Of a stretch of 64,000 nt of DNA, positions 17,755 to 25,841 are shown piece after piece. The stretch is taken from positions 15,119 to 79,118 of the forward strand of contig CAYHGE010000005.1 of NCBI GenBank assembly GCA_964355945.1, in the 5' to 3' direction. How positions within the stretch are numbered: position 1 is the first letter of the stretch; every line of letters begins with the position of its first letter. The stretch is from CAIVAT01 sp964355945. Lineage in GTDB: Bacteria > Bacteroidota > Bacteroidia > Bacteroidales > FEN-979. The notes under the pieces are model-generated. The model saw only the letters and a list, made by a program, of their open reading frames with translations. It was not told the DNA's origin and did not search any database. Made by a program: the position numbers and the translations under genes.

Positions 17755-17849
17755 TTTCTATTGTGCCATATTGTGTCTATTGTGGTTTGATACCGTGTAT
17801 TATTCACCACAATAGGCACATAGACCACATTAGAAATGCACAATAGAAA
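17755..17849. repeat. Imperfect 95-bp inverted repeat
   Basis: The outer arms TTTCTATTGTGC (17755-17766) and GCACAATAGAAA (17838-17849) are exact reverse complements. So are the inner arms CTATTGTGGT (17777-17786) and ACCACAATAG (17806-17815). The unit CTATTGTG recurs several times on both strands. It lies in the gene-free stretch 17654-18035, which otherwise holds only the gap. It may be a MITE-like remnant or a folded RNA; no coding sequence is seen. Confidence 0.6.
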
Positions 17850-17935
17850 AATTGACATATTTTGTGTTTAAATGTGGATTAGCTGAACACAGTCATCGGC
17901 AAAAACACAGGTAAAACCGGATAAATTTAACCGGT

Positions 17936-18035
17936 NNNNNNNNNNNNNNNNNNNNNNNNNNNNNNNNNNNNNNNNNNNNNNNNNNNNNNNNNNNNNNNNN
18001 NNNNNNNNNNNNNNNNNNNNNNNNNNNNNNNNNNN
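17936..18035. other. Assembly gap (100 N)
   Basis: A run of exactly 100 N that removes the start of the DUF5916 gene. The flanks share no obvious overlap. Confidence 0.98.
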
Positions 18036-20222
18036 CATCCCGACAGTATTTGCAAGGAGCTCGGCCGTCGTGACCAGATCGAGATGCTGAACACCGACTA
18101 CATCTCCTTCGACATCCTTCCTTACAACGACGGGCTCAACATGTACGAGTTCAAGGTGAGCCCGGCGAACCTGCAGAACGATTGCAAATATTCAGCCATG
18201 GGTCAGGATATTACCTGGGATGCAGTATGGGAAAGCGCGGTCGTCATAAGTGATTCGGCATGGGTGGCCGAGTTAAAGATACCGTATTCCGCCTTGAGAT
18301 TTCCAAAGAATGAAGACCAGGTTTGGGGGATTAACATGTGGCGGAACATCCACCGGCATCACGAATTTTCAACATGGTCGTGGGTTGACAATAAAACGAA
18401 TGATATTTTTCGCTTCTATGGCACCCTTACAGGCATCCATTCAATAAAACCCCCGGTCAGGTTATCTTTTACCCCCTATCTCTCGGGATATAATGTGAAA
18501 ACGCCGGAAAATAAACGATGGGATTATTTTCTCCGCGGAGGGCTGGATGTTCGGTATGGCATTAACGAAAGCTATACCCTCGACATGATGCTGATCCCCG
18601 ATTTCGGACAGGTGCAATCGGACGATCAGGTGCTTAATCTCACTCCATTCGAGATCCGGTATGATGAAAAACGACAATTTTTCACCGAAGCAACTGAACT
18701 CTTCAACAAGTGCGAGATTTTCTATACCCGCAGGGTGGGAAGTGCTCCTAAAAACCGCAGTGCAGCTGAAGAAAGCCGCCAGCCGGAAGAGAAAATCACC
18801 GAGAATCCAGACCAGACACGCATCATCAATGCTACCAAAATTTCCGGCAGGAATGCAAAAGGATTGGGCGTCGGGTTTTTCAATGGCATGACAACAAACA
18901 CCTGGGCCACGCTGCAAGATACAATCACTGGTCTGACACGCAAGGTGATGACCCAGCCTTTTACAAACTACAATGTCCTCGTTTTTGACCAGAATCTGAA
19001 GAACAACTCTTACGTCACCCTCATCAACACCAACTACTATACCCCGGCTGATGGCTACTCGGCCAACGTCACCGGCGCTGAAACAACCCTCAAGAACAAA
19101 AAAAGCACCCTCCAGGTCTTCGGCAGGGTGAATGTGAGCCAGAAATATGTTAAGCAATACAGCCCTCAATTCGGTCACCAGTACCTTGTAGCGATTTCAA
19201 AGCCCGGCGGGAAGTTCCAGTACCAGCTGCTCCGCCAGGAGACCGGCGACACTTACGACCCGAACGACATGGGTTTCCTGTCATACAACAATGAAGCATA
19301 CAACAATCTGAGGCTTTCCTATAATATTTTTGACCCGGTATGGAAAATCATCAATTCGTCCACCCAGTTTCAGATTTTTTACGCTACCCTTTATAAACCC
19401 TATAGTTTTAAGACACTGGAGTTCAATCTTGACAATAGCACCACCTTTAAGAAATACTGGAACAACTCGGTCTCCCTTGGAATTCAGCCGCTGGGGTACA
19501 ACGATTATTATGAGCCGCGTCTTTGGGGCCGGGTTTATAAAAAGCCCTGGAATTATTATGGCAGCTGGGGTTTTTCATCCGATGCACGAAAACCATTCCG
19601 CTACTTTCACCAGCTCTACCTTGGATACAGCCCCGACAACAACAACCTCTCCTGGTCAGTCGGATTAATCCCGCGTGTCCGCCTGAGCGACAGGTTGTCG
19701 GTATCACTTGAAGTATGGATGGAACAGGAGCTAAATGACTATGGATGGGTGTCATCTTCGTTTGATTCAACCGGGATTCCGTCCATCTTCTTCGGCCGCA
19801 GGGATGTCACAACGGTGAACAATATCCTGAACATCAAATATATATTCAGTACCAAAGCCTCGGTATCACTCCGTGCCCGCCATTACTGGTCGCAGGCAAA
19901 CTACCTCTCTTTTTATACCCTGGATGTGGATGGTTCACTGAAGGATTCGTACTTCATGGAAGGACAGAACATCAATTTTAACGCGTTCAGTGCCGACCTG
20001 CAGTTTGTCTGGTACTTTGCCCCCGGCAGCGAAATAAGCATTGTCTGGAAAAATGCCATCAACACTTTTGGCGAAGCGCTGGTTCATAATTATGTCACCG
20101 ATCTGGGTAATACGCTGAATGCTCCACAGTCAAACAGCCTCTCGATTAAAATCCTCTATTATCTCGATTTTCTTACCATCAAAAAGGTGCTGTCGAAAAA
20201 GAACCCTCAGGAAATCCTGTAG
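18036..20222 (+). CDS. DUF5916 outer-membrane protein, 5' end lost in gap
   Basis: The frame is open back to the gap (HPDSICKELGRRDQIEM), so the N-terminus is missing and the ATG at 18084 is internal. The first visible part is the end of a CBM9-like carbohydrate-binding domain (WDAVWESAVVISDSAWVAELKIPYSALRFP, WGINMWRNIHRHHE). The remainder matches DUF5916 proteins: RWDYFLRGGLDVRYGI, TLDMMLIPDFGQVQSDDQVLNLTPFEIRYDEKRQFFTEA split across landmarks, then a long beta-barrel-like half ending LDFLTIKKVL. Such proteins are outer-membrane or secreted and of unconfirmed function. One insertion (PKNRSAAEESRQPEEKITENPDQTR) is charged and probably a loop. Confidence 0.85.
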   Translation, partial: HPDSICKELGRRDQIEMLNTDYISFDILPYNDGLNMYEFKVSPANLQNDCKYSAMGQDITWDAVWESAVVISDSAWVAELKIPYSALRFPKNEDQVWGINMWRNIHRHHEFSTWSWVDNKTNDIFRFYGTLTGIHSIKPPVRLSFTPYLSGYNVKTPENKRWDYFLRGGLDVRYGINESYTLDMMLIPDFGQVQSDDQVLNLTPFEIRYDEKRQFFTEATELFNKCEIFYTRRVGSAPKNRSAAEESRQPEEKITENPDQTRIINATKISGRNAKGLGVGFFNGMTTNTWATLQDTITGLTRKVMTQPFTNYNVLVFDQNLKNNSYVTLINTNYYTPADGYSANVTGAETTLKNKKSTLQVFGRVNVSQKYVKQYSPQFGHQYLVAISKPGGKFQYQLLRQETGDTYDPNDMGFLSYNNEAYNNLRLSYNIFDPVWKIINSSTQFQIFYATLYKPYSFKTLEFNLDNSTTFKKYWNNSVSLGIQPLGYNDYYEPRLWGRVYKKPWNYYGSWGFSSDARKPFRYFHQLYLGYSPDNNNLSWSVGLIPRVRLSDRLSVSLEVWMEQELNDYGWVSSSFDSTGIPSIFFGRRDVTTVNNILNIKYIFSTKASVSLRARHYWSQANYLSFYTLDVDGSLKDSYFMEGQNINFNAFSADLQFVWYFAPGSEISIVWKNAINTFGEALVHNYVTDLGNTLNAPQSNSLSIKILYYLDFLTIKKVLSKKNPQEIL

Positions 20223-20261
20223 CAGTTTTTTACTACTTTAGCAGTCTAAAATTTTTACATC

Positions 20262-20789
20262 ATGAAAAATATAAGCAAAACGCTCATCGTACTGATAGTT
20301 GCTGTTTTCACCGTTCACTTTTCACTCTTCACTGCCACCGCCCAAACACCCTCCCAGCCTTACAACGATAACCAGGATATCCGTGCAGATCTAAAACTGG
20401 CGACTGCCCTGGCAAAGAAAGAGAACAAGCATGTCCTGATTCAGTTTGGCGGCAACTGGTGTCCCTGGTGCATCCGGTTTCACGCAATGGCCTACGGGGC
20501 GCAGCCCATCGACTCCCTGATAAAGGCAGATTACGTGTATATGATGGCCAATGTTTCGCAGGATAAGAAAAAGAGAGACTACAAACTATTCGAAGAATAC
20601 GGCTATCCAAACCGTTTCGGATACCCGGTGTTCGTGATCCTCAATGGGGAAGGCAAACCGCTGCACATCCAGGATTCAGGCATCCTCGAGCATTGCCAGG
20701 TAAAAGGTTATGACACCGCGAAGGTCGTCACGTTCCTGAAAATGTGGACGGTAAAGGCTGTGAGTCCGGAGACGTATAAAGTCAAATAG
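20262..20789 (+). CDS. Periplasmic thioredoxin-like protein
   Basis: A 175-residue protein with signal peptide MKNISKTLIVLIVAVFTVHF...TATAQ and a thioredoxin fold of the DUF255/thioredoxin_7 kind. The redox motif CPWC is at residues 67-70 in QFGGNWCPWCIRFH, and the cis-proline region is FGYPVFVILNGEGKP. It probably reduces or forms disulfides in envelope proteins. The gene follows the DUF5916 gene by 40 bases on the same strand, so a shared transcript is possible. It is convergent with proline dehydrogenase. Confidence 0.85.
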   Translation: MKNISKTLIVLIVAVFTVHFSLFTATAQTPSQPYNDNQDIRADLKLATALAKKENKHVLIQFGGNWCPWCIRFHAMAYGAQPIDSLIKADYVYMMANVSQDKKKRDYKLFEEYGYPNRFGYPVFVILNGEGKPLHIQDSGILEHCQVKGYDTAKVVTFLKMWTVKAVSPETYKVK

Positions 20790-20805
20790 CTCAAGTCCGG
20801 ACGGA

Positions 20806-21717
20806 TTACCCTCTGATAAACAGCGCTTTAATTACATGTGTCGCCATCTTCGGATTCTCTTTCAGCCTACGGGTTGAATATCCGAACCACTCTTTACCAA
20901 AGGGCACGTAAACCCGCATGACATGGCCCTTGTCAATGATCGATTGCCGCAAATCGGGTGTCACGCCATACAGCATCTGAAATTCGTAGCTGGTTTTGGA
21001 AACTTTGTATTTTTCAATCAGTTTGCAGGCGCCTTCCACCAGCGGTTTGTCATGTGTTGCAATGCCCGGATACATCCCCTGCTGAAACATATATTCCAGG
21101 TCGGCAAGATAATGTTCATTGACCTCCTGATAGTTTTTATAGGCAATGGCGGCAGGTTCAACATAAATTCCCTTGCAAAGCCTGAAATTGAGCGGTACCG
21201 TTTTGCTGTGAAGATCCTCCATCTCCTTGATATCTGGCAATGTGCGCTTCATGTAGGCCTGCAGAACCAGCCCGACATTGTTCGGAAACTCGTTGTGCAG
21301 CTTTCTGAAGAGGTCGATTTCAAGGTCGGTGCATTGCGAATCTTCCATGTCAACCCGTACAAAATTTCCATAAGAGGCTGATTTGGCAACAATTTCACGG
21401 ATGTTTCTATAACATGCCTCCGCATCAATCAGCAGTCCGAAACTGGTCGGTTTGAGTGAATAATTGCCGTCAATATTCTCTTTCTGAACCCGTTCGATGA
21501 TTTCCAGATAGGCGTTTTTGTTGGCAGTGGCTTCATCGAGTTGTGTGATGAACTCGCCCAGAAGGTCGATGGTGATTTTAACTTTTTGACGGTTTAATGC
21601 ACGGCAAACAGCGATTGCATCATCAATTGTCTCTCCGGCGATATATTTCCGTGAAAATATCCATACCAGCTTTTTGGGCATTAATGGGAGCATTTTTGTA
21701 ATCAATTGGTTGATCAT
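20806..21717 (-). CDS. Proline dehydrogenase
   Basis: A monofunctional FAD enzyme oxidising proline to pyrroline-5-carboxylate, 303 residues from the ATG at 21717 (an in-frame GTG at 21723 is the alternative). Landmarks are NFVRVDMEDSQCTDLEID, GLVLQAYMKRTLPD, LNFRLCKGIYVEPAAIA, GIATHDKPLVEG, YEFQMLYGVTPDLR and RVYVPFGKEWFGYSTRRLKENP. The last contains the arginines that bind the substrate carboxylate. No P5C dehydrogenase gene is adjacent. The gene is divergent from the DUF177 operon, with about 108 bp between starts. Confidence 0.92.
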   Translation of the reverse strand: MINQLITKMLPLMPKKLVWIFSRKYIAGETIDDAIAVCRALNRQKVKITIDLLGEFITQLDEATANKNAYLEIIERVQKENIDGNYSLKPTSFGLLIDAEACYRNIREIVAKSASYGNFVRVDMEDSQCTDLEIDLFRKLHNEFPNNVGLVLQAYMKRTLPDIKEMEDLHSKTVPLNFRLCKGIYVEPAAIAYKNYQEVNEHYLADLEYMFQQGMYPGIATHDKPLVEGACKLIEKYKVSKTSYEFQMLYGVTPDLRQSIIDKGHVMRVYVPFGKEWFGYSTRRLKENPKMATHVIKALFIRG

Positions 21718-21773
21718 AAGCACGTCAGGTTAAAGTGTTCAATGATTTGTACAAAGATAGAAGTAATTAGGTA

Positions 21774-21805
21774 TTTGGTATTCATCAAATTAATTTTTAA
21801 TTTTG
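21774..21805 (+). promoter_or_regulatory. Bacteroidetes-type promoter for DUF177-rpmF-plsX-fabH
   Basis: TTTG at 21774-21777 is separated by 20 bp from TAATTTTG at 21798-21805. This fits the Bacteroidetes primary-sigma consensus TTTG-N(19-21)-TAnnTTTG. Transcription would begin about 21812, which rules out the in-frame ATG at 21706 and supports the GTG at 21826 as the start of the DUF177 gene. Confidence 0.75.
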
Positions 21806-21825
21806 CAGACTTTTTCAGTGTAAAG

Positions 21826-22347
21826 GTGAATCAGGCGGATCAATATCAAATTGCATTCAGCGGATTGAATCCGGGAATGCATCAGTTCGATTTTCAGGTC
21901 GGCGATAAGTTCTTTGAACTGGTTGAAGATGCTGAGATTACAGGCGGCGATGTATCTGTAAAGGTTACGATGGCCAGGGAAGAGCGCATGATGGACCTGC
22001 ACCTGGAAATCAGCGGTAAGGTTCGTGTACCCTGTGACCGGTGCAACGAGTTGATAGAGGTGGGTGTGAATGGAAGTGAACGCCTGATAATCAAACTGGG
22101 CGATCATTATTACGAAGAGAGTGAAGATGTGCAGGTTATTCCCGACACAGCTCATCAATTCGATTTGAGTCCGTTCCTGTATGAATATATCCATCTCCTC
22201 CTGCCGATTCGGAGGGTTCATCCTGAAGATGAAAAGGGAAACAGTCAGTGTAATCCTGATGTTATTTTAAAACTTAAAGAACTGAGTGAACGTCATATAC
22301 AGGATCCAAGGTGGGAAGCTTTGAATCAATTGAAAAAAAAAGAGTAA
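21826..22347 (+). CDS. DUF177 (YceD-family) protein
   Basis: A 173-residue protein starting at a GTG (VNQADQYQIAFSGLNPGMHQFDF). I chose this start because Bacteroidetes homologues begin this way and a promoter lies just upstream. The DUF177 core includes KVRVPCDRCNELIEV with a CxxC-type pair and QFDLSPFLYEYIHLLLPIRRVHPED. DUF177 genes sit directly before rpmF and the plsX/fab genes across bacteria, and the plant and bacterial proteins are linked to 23S rRNA processing. Here the gene is followed 60 bases later by rpmF. Confidence 0.85.
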   Translation: MNQADQYQIAFSGLNPGMHQFDFQVGDKFFELVEDAEITGGDVSVKVTMAREERMMDLHLEISGKVRVPCDRCNELIEVGVNGSERLIIKLGDHYYEESEDVQVIPDTAHQFDLSPFLYEYIHLLLPIRRVHPEDEKGNSQCNPDVILKLKELSERHIQDPRWEALNQLKKKE

Positions 22348-22356
22348 ATTAGTCCC

Positions 22357-22397
22357 GTCACTAAGGTGACGTAAATCGTAAATTATAAATCGTAAAT
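22357..22397. repeat. Small hairpin and 12-bp direct repeats before rpmF
   Basis: GTCAC-TAAG-GTGAC forms a 5-bp hairpin at 22357-22370. It is followed by two exact copies of TAAATCGTAAAT at 22372-22383 and 22386-22397. The block fills the spacer between the DUF177 gene and rpmF, just before the rpmF start. A role in ribosomal-protein expression is possible but not shown. Confidence 0.5.
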
Positions 22398-22407
22398 AAC
22401 TTGTATT

Positions 22408-22593
22408 ATGCCACATCCGAAACATAAAATTTCGACAACCCGCAGAGATAAGAGAAGAACTCATGACAAAGCTGTTGCCCGTACCACCATTGTTTGTTCA
22501 AATTGCGGAGCACCTGTTTTATACCACCGGGTTTGTCCTGACTGTGGTTATTATCGTGGAAAACAAGCTGTTGTGAAGGCCACTGCGGAATAG
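22408..22593 (+). CDS. rpmF: 50S ribosomal protein L32
   Basis: A 61-residue basic protein beginning MPHPKHKISTTRRDKRRTHD with the zinc-binding-type ribbon CSNCGAPVLYHRVCPDCGYY (two CxxC pairs). This matches bacterial L32. It is followed 24 bases later by plsX, the conserved order that links ribosome and lipid synthesis genes. Confidence 0.96.
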   Translation: MPHPKHKISTTRRDKRRTHDKAVARTTIVCSNCGAPVLYHRVCPDCGYYRGKQAVVKATAE

Positions 22594-22617
22594 TTTTTTT
22601 TACCTAAATCGCTGCCA

Positions 22618-23577
22618 ATGAAAATCGGTCTGGATGTTTTAGGGGGTGATTTTGCTCCGAAAGCTACGATACATGGTGCTATCCTTGCTCAGAAGGATCT
22701 TCCTGCCACTGATCAAATTGTTTTGATTGGTGATCGGGATCACATTTTAAATTTTCTGAAGGAAGAGAATGTGAGCCCCGGCATGTTCGAGATCGTGAAT
22801 GCACCCGACCTGATCGAGATGGACGAACATCCTACGAAGGCCCTTGTAAACAAGCCAAATTCCAGCATTTCGGTGGGATTCAGGATGTTGAAACACAAGG
22901 AGATTCAGGCATTCGCCAGTGCAGGCAGCAGTGGTGCAATGATGGTGGGGTCGATTTACAGCGTTAATACCATCCAGGGAATTATCCGGCCCAGTACGCC
23001 TGCATATATTCCAAAGGAGAATGGTGGTTCCTCCGTGCTCATTGATGTAGGAACCAATCCGGATGCCAAGCCGGATGTGATGTACCAGTTCGGGATCCTT
23101 GGTTCCCTTTTCGCTGAACATGTGTTCCATGTAAAGAAACCCCGTGTTGGCCTGCTGAATATCGGTTCTGAAGAAAAAAAGGGCAGCCTCACTGCCCAGT
23201 CTGCTTTCCAGCTGATGAAAGACTCCAAAGATTTTCATTTCGTTGGAAATGTCGAAGGACGGGAATTATTTCGCGACAATGTAGATGTAATTGTTTGCGA
23301 TGGTTTTGTGGGAAATATTGTGCTCAAGCAGGTTGAAGCCATGTACCGGGTGCTGGTAAAAAGAGGAATCAAAGACTCGTATCTCGACCGGTTTAACTAC
23401 GAAACGTATGGTGGAACCCCGATTCTCGGGGTGAATTCAACCGTGATTGTGGGACATGGAATCTCCAATGCCAATGCCATCAGAAAGATGATCCTGCTGG
23501 CCAAAGAGGTGCATGATGCCAAACTGGCTCAAAAGATAAAACACGCCCTCGAACAATTTTCTCTAAACAACATTTAA
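22618..23577 (+). CDS. plsX: Phosphate acyltransferase PlsX
   Basis: PlsX makes acyl-phosphate from acyl-ACP for phospholipid synthesis. Landmarks are KIGLDVLGGDFAPKATIHGA at the start, ALVNKPNSSISVGF, ASAGSSGAMMVG, SVLIDVGTNPDAKPD, VGLLNIGSEEKKGS, FVGNVEGRELF and VIVCDGFVGNIVLK. The 319-residue length is typical. It is 6 bases from fabH, so the two are co-transcribed. It is a peripheral membrane enzyme in other bacteria. Confidence 0.96.
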   Translation: MKIGLDVLGGDFAPKATIHGAILAQKDLPATDQIVLIGDRDHILNFLKEENVSPGMFEIVNAPDLIEMDEHPTKALVNKPNSSISVGFRMLKHKEIQAFASAGSSGAMMVGSIYSVNTIQGIIRPSTPAYIPKENGGSSVLIDVGTNPDAKPDVMYQFGILGSLFAEHVFHVKKPRVGLLNIGSEEKKGSLTAQSAFQLMKDSKDFHFVGNVEGRELFRDNVDVIVCDGFVGNIVLKQVEAMYRVLVKRGIKDSYLDRFNYETYGGTPILGVNSTVIVGHGISNANAIRKMILLAKEVHDAKLAQKIKHALEQFSLNNI

Positions 23578-23583
23578 AATAAC

Positions 23584-24573
23584 ATGTCCAAAATCAGAGC
23601 GAAGATTTCGGGAATCCAGGGGTGGGTTCCTCCTTATATATTGACAAATAAGGAGCTTGAATCCATGGTGGAAACCACCGATGAGTGGATCATGACCCGT
23701 ACCGGCATCCGCGAACGCCACATTCTTAAAGGAGTTGGTTTGGGAACTTCCGACATGGGTGCCGAAGCGGTGAAGGGTTTGCTGAAGAAGACCGGCGTTA
23801 AACCCGAAGAGATCGACCTGCTGATTTGTGCAACTGTTACACCCGACATGGTCTTCCCGGCCACTGCAAATATCATCACCGACAAAGCGGGTCTTGTAAA
23901 CGCGTTTAGTTTTGACATCAATGCCGCATGTTCTGGTTTTCTTTTCACCCTGATAACTGCTTCAAAGTATATTGAAACAGGGATGTACAAAAAAGTGATC
24001 GTGGTTGGTGCAGATAAAATGTCAGCAATTACCGATTATACTTCCCGCGAAACCTGCGTGTTGTTTGGTGACGGCGCAGGGGCTGTGTTGCTTGAACCAA
24101 CCACCGAAAACGTTGGCATCATGGATTCAATTGCAGGCACCGACGGCTCGGGCCGCACCTACCTCCACATGAAGGCCGGCGGATCTGTAAAACCACCCTC
24201 ACACGACACCATTGAAGCCAGGGAACATTTTATTTACCAGGAAGGACAGCCGGTTTTTAAATTCGCGGTGACCCGCATGGCAGATGTTTCGGCAGAGATC
24301 ATGGAACGGAATAACCTCACTGCAGACGATATCTCATACCTGGTTCCGCACCAGGCCAACCTGCGGATCATTGATGCGACAGCCCGCCGCATGGGCGTTG
24401 GCAAAGAGAAGGTGATGATCAACATCGACCGCTACGGCAATACCACCGACGCCACGATTCCACTTTGCCTGTGGGAATGGGAAGATAAGCTGAAGAAAGG
24501 CGACAACATCATCCTAGCAGCCTTCGGCGGCGGCTTTACCTGGGGAAGTATCTGGGTGAAGTGGGCGTACTAG
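23584..24573 (+). CDS. fabH: 3-oxoacyl-ACP synthase III
   Basis: FabH starts fatty-acid synthesis by condensing an acyl-CoA primer with malonyl-ACP. The catalytic Cys lies in DINAACSGFLF, the His in VPHQANLRIID and the Asn in RYGNTTDATIPLC. The start TKISGIQGWVPPYILTN-like segment and TDEWIMTRTGIRERH are family standard. Length is 329 residues. It closes the rpmF-plsX-fabH operon and is followed by a hairpin-rich spacer. Confidence 0.96.
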   Translation: MSKIRAKISGIQGWVPPYILTNKELESMVETTDEWIMTRTGIRERHILKGVGLGTSDMGAEAVKGLLKKTGVKPEEIDLLICATVTPDMVFPATANIITDKAGLVNAFSFDINAACSGFLFTLITASKYIETGMYKKVIVVGADKMSAITDYTSRETCVLFGDGAGAVLLEPTTENVGIMDSIAGTDGSGRTYLHMKAGGSVKPPSHDTIEAREHFIYQEGQPVFKFAVTRMADVSAEIMERNNLTADDISYLVPHQANLRIIDATARRMGVGKEKVMINIDRYGNTTDATIPLCLWEWEDKLKKGDNIILAAFGGGFTWGSIWVKWAY

Positions 24574-24619
24574 GATCATAATAGTTCCAGTGTCGGTTTG
24601 GTTGTAAATGATATCCACC

Positions 24620-24671
24620 GCATTTAAATGCGTTAAACATTTTGTTTAACGCATTTTGTTTAATATCTTTG
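24620..24671 (+). promoter_or_regulatory. Inverted/direct repeats over the promoter of the next ATPase gene
   Basis: A perfect hairpin, TGCGTTAAAC (24629-24638), loop ATTTT, GTTTAACGCA (24644-24653), is preceded by the palindrome GCATTTAAATGC (24620-24631). It overlaps a 12-bp direct repeat CATTTTGTTTAA at 24638-24649 and 24652-24663. A promoter is embedded: TTTG at 24641-24644, 19 bp, TATCTTTG at 24664-24671. The hairpin could terminate fabH, but its overlap with the -33 box also looks like an operator. Confidence 0.6.
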
Positions 24672-24681
24672 CTAAAAAAAC

Positions 24682-25800
24682 ATGAATCCATTTATCGTTA
24701 AAGGGTACAGCGGAAGCAGCTACTTTTGTGACCGGGAGTCAGAGACTGTAAGATTACTCAATGCCATCAGAAACCAGCGGGATGTCACACTTATCTCGCT
24801 CAGGAAAATGGGAAAAACCGGATTGATTTTCCGTGTTTTCGACCAGCTGAATAAAGAGAAAACCCATGATACGATTTACCTTGACATTTTTCATACACAA
24901 AACCTCAACGGACTCATAAACCAGTTGGCTACTGCCATTTTCAGAATGAAGAAACCTTTCGGGAAAAGGATGAAAGATTTTTTTGCCGGTTTTCGCTACG
25001 TCCGTCCCGTTATTTCAATAGATCCGTTTTCAGGATTGCCTTCGGTCACATTGCAGGTTGCTGATGAAAAAGAGGCAAAAGCTACACTTGACGAATTGTT
25101 TCGAATTCTGACCGAGCGCAGTCGCACGATTCCGGTTGTTGTTGCAATAGATGAATTTCAACAGATTAACCAATATCCTGAAAAAAATGTAGAAGCATTG
25201 CTGCGGGGAATTATCCAACAGTTGACTCAGGTAGCGTTCATCTTCTCCGGCAGCAATAAAACTATGCTGACAAGGATGTTCGGAGATGCATCACGTCCTT
25301 TTTACCAGAGCACCGAAATGATGTTCCTGGAAGAAATCAATGCCGATTCATATTTAATTTTCATCTCAAAACATTTTTCCATAAACGGACGAAAGGTTGA
25401 TCCGGAAACTGTTACCGGCCTGTTAAATTGGACCCGCAACCATACATGGTATTTGCAATACACCTGCAACCGGATATTTGAAACAGGACAAGCGTGTAAT
25501 GAAGAGACTAAAAGAACCGTTATCGCGGATGTTTTGCTTGGATTTGAACCGTTTTACCTGGAATACCGTTCGCTTGTGACCCGTCATCAATGGCAACTGC
25601 TGAAGGCCATTGCACATTCAGGCAGTGTTGCAACGATTACATCCGGTAATTTCCTCAGGCAATTTGCACTTACAAGTGCAAGCACAGTAAAAAGGGGAAT
25701 AGATACCCTGACTGAGAAAGAGATGATCTATAAAAAGGAGGGTAAATATTTCGTTTACGATGTGTTTTTTTCACGATGGCTTGAATTACAGGATATATGA
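24682..25800 (+). CDS. AAA-type ATPase, archaeal-ATPase-like
   Basis: A 372-residue stand-alone P-loop ATPase. The nucleotide loop reads LISLRKMGKTGLIF (about residues 38-51), lacking the first Gly of classic Walker A, as is common in this family. Walker B is VVVAIDEFQQI and the sensor region is VAFIFSGSNKTML. A winged-helix-like C-terminus follows (SASTVKRGIDTLTEKEMIYKKEGKYFVYDVFFSRWLE). Such ATPases are frequent, often lone, accessory genes in Bacteroidetes, and their function is unknown. It has its own promoter within repeats and no obvious partner gene. Confidence 0.82.
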   Translation: MNPFIVKGYSGSSYFCDRESETVRLLNAIRNQRDVTLISLRKMGKTGLIFRVFDQLNKEKTHDTIYLDIFHTQNLNGLINQLATAIFRMKKPFGKRMKDFFAGFRYVRPVISIDPFSGLPSVTLQVADEKEAKATLDELFRILTERSRTIPVVVAIDEFQQINQYPEKNVEALLRGIIQQLTQVAFIFSGSNKTMLTRMFGDASRPFYQSTEMMFLEEINADSYLIFISKHFSINGRKVDPETVTGLLNWTRNHTWYLQYTCNRIFETGQACNEETKRTVIADVLLGFEPFYLEYRSLVTRHQWQLLKAIAHSGSVATITSGNFLRQFALTSASTVKRGIDTLTEKEMIYKKEGKYFVYDVFFSRWLELQDI

Positions 25801-25841
25801 TCTACCCCGCCAGATGAATGCCCACTGCAAAAAACGCTGAC

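Noticed and set aside
18462..19178. 238-codon minus-strand open frame
   Set aside because: It lies opposite the clearly coding DUF5916 gene, has no recognisable domain, and reads as a shadow frame.
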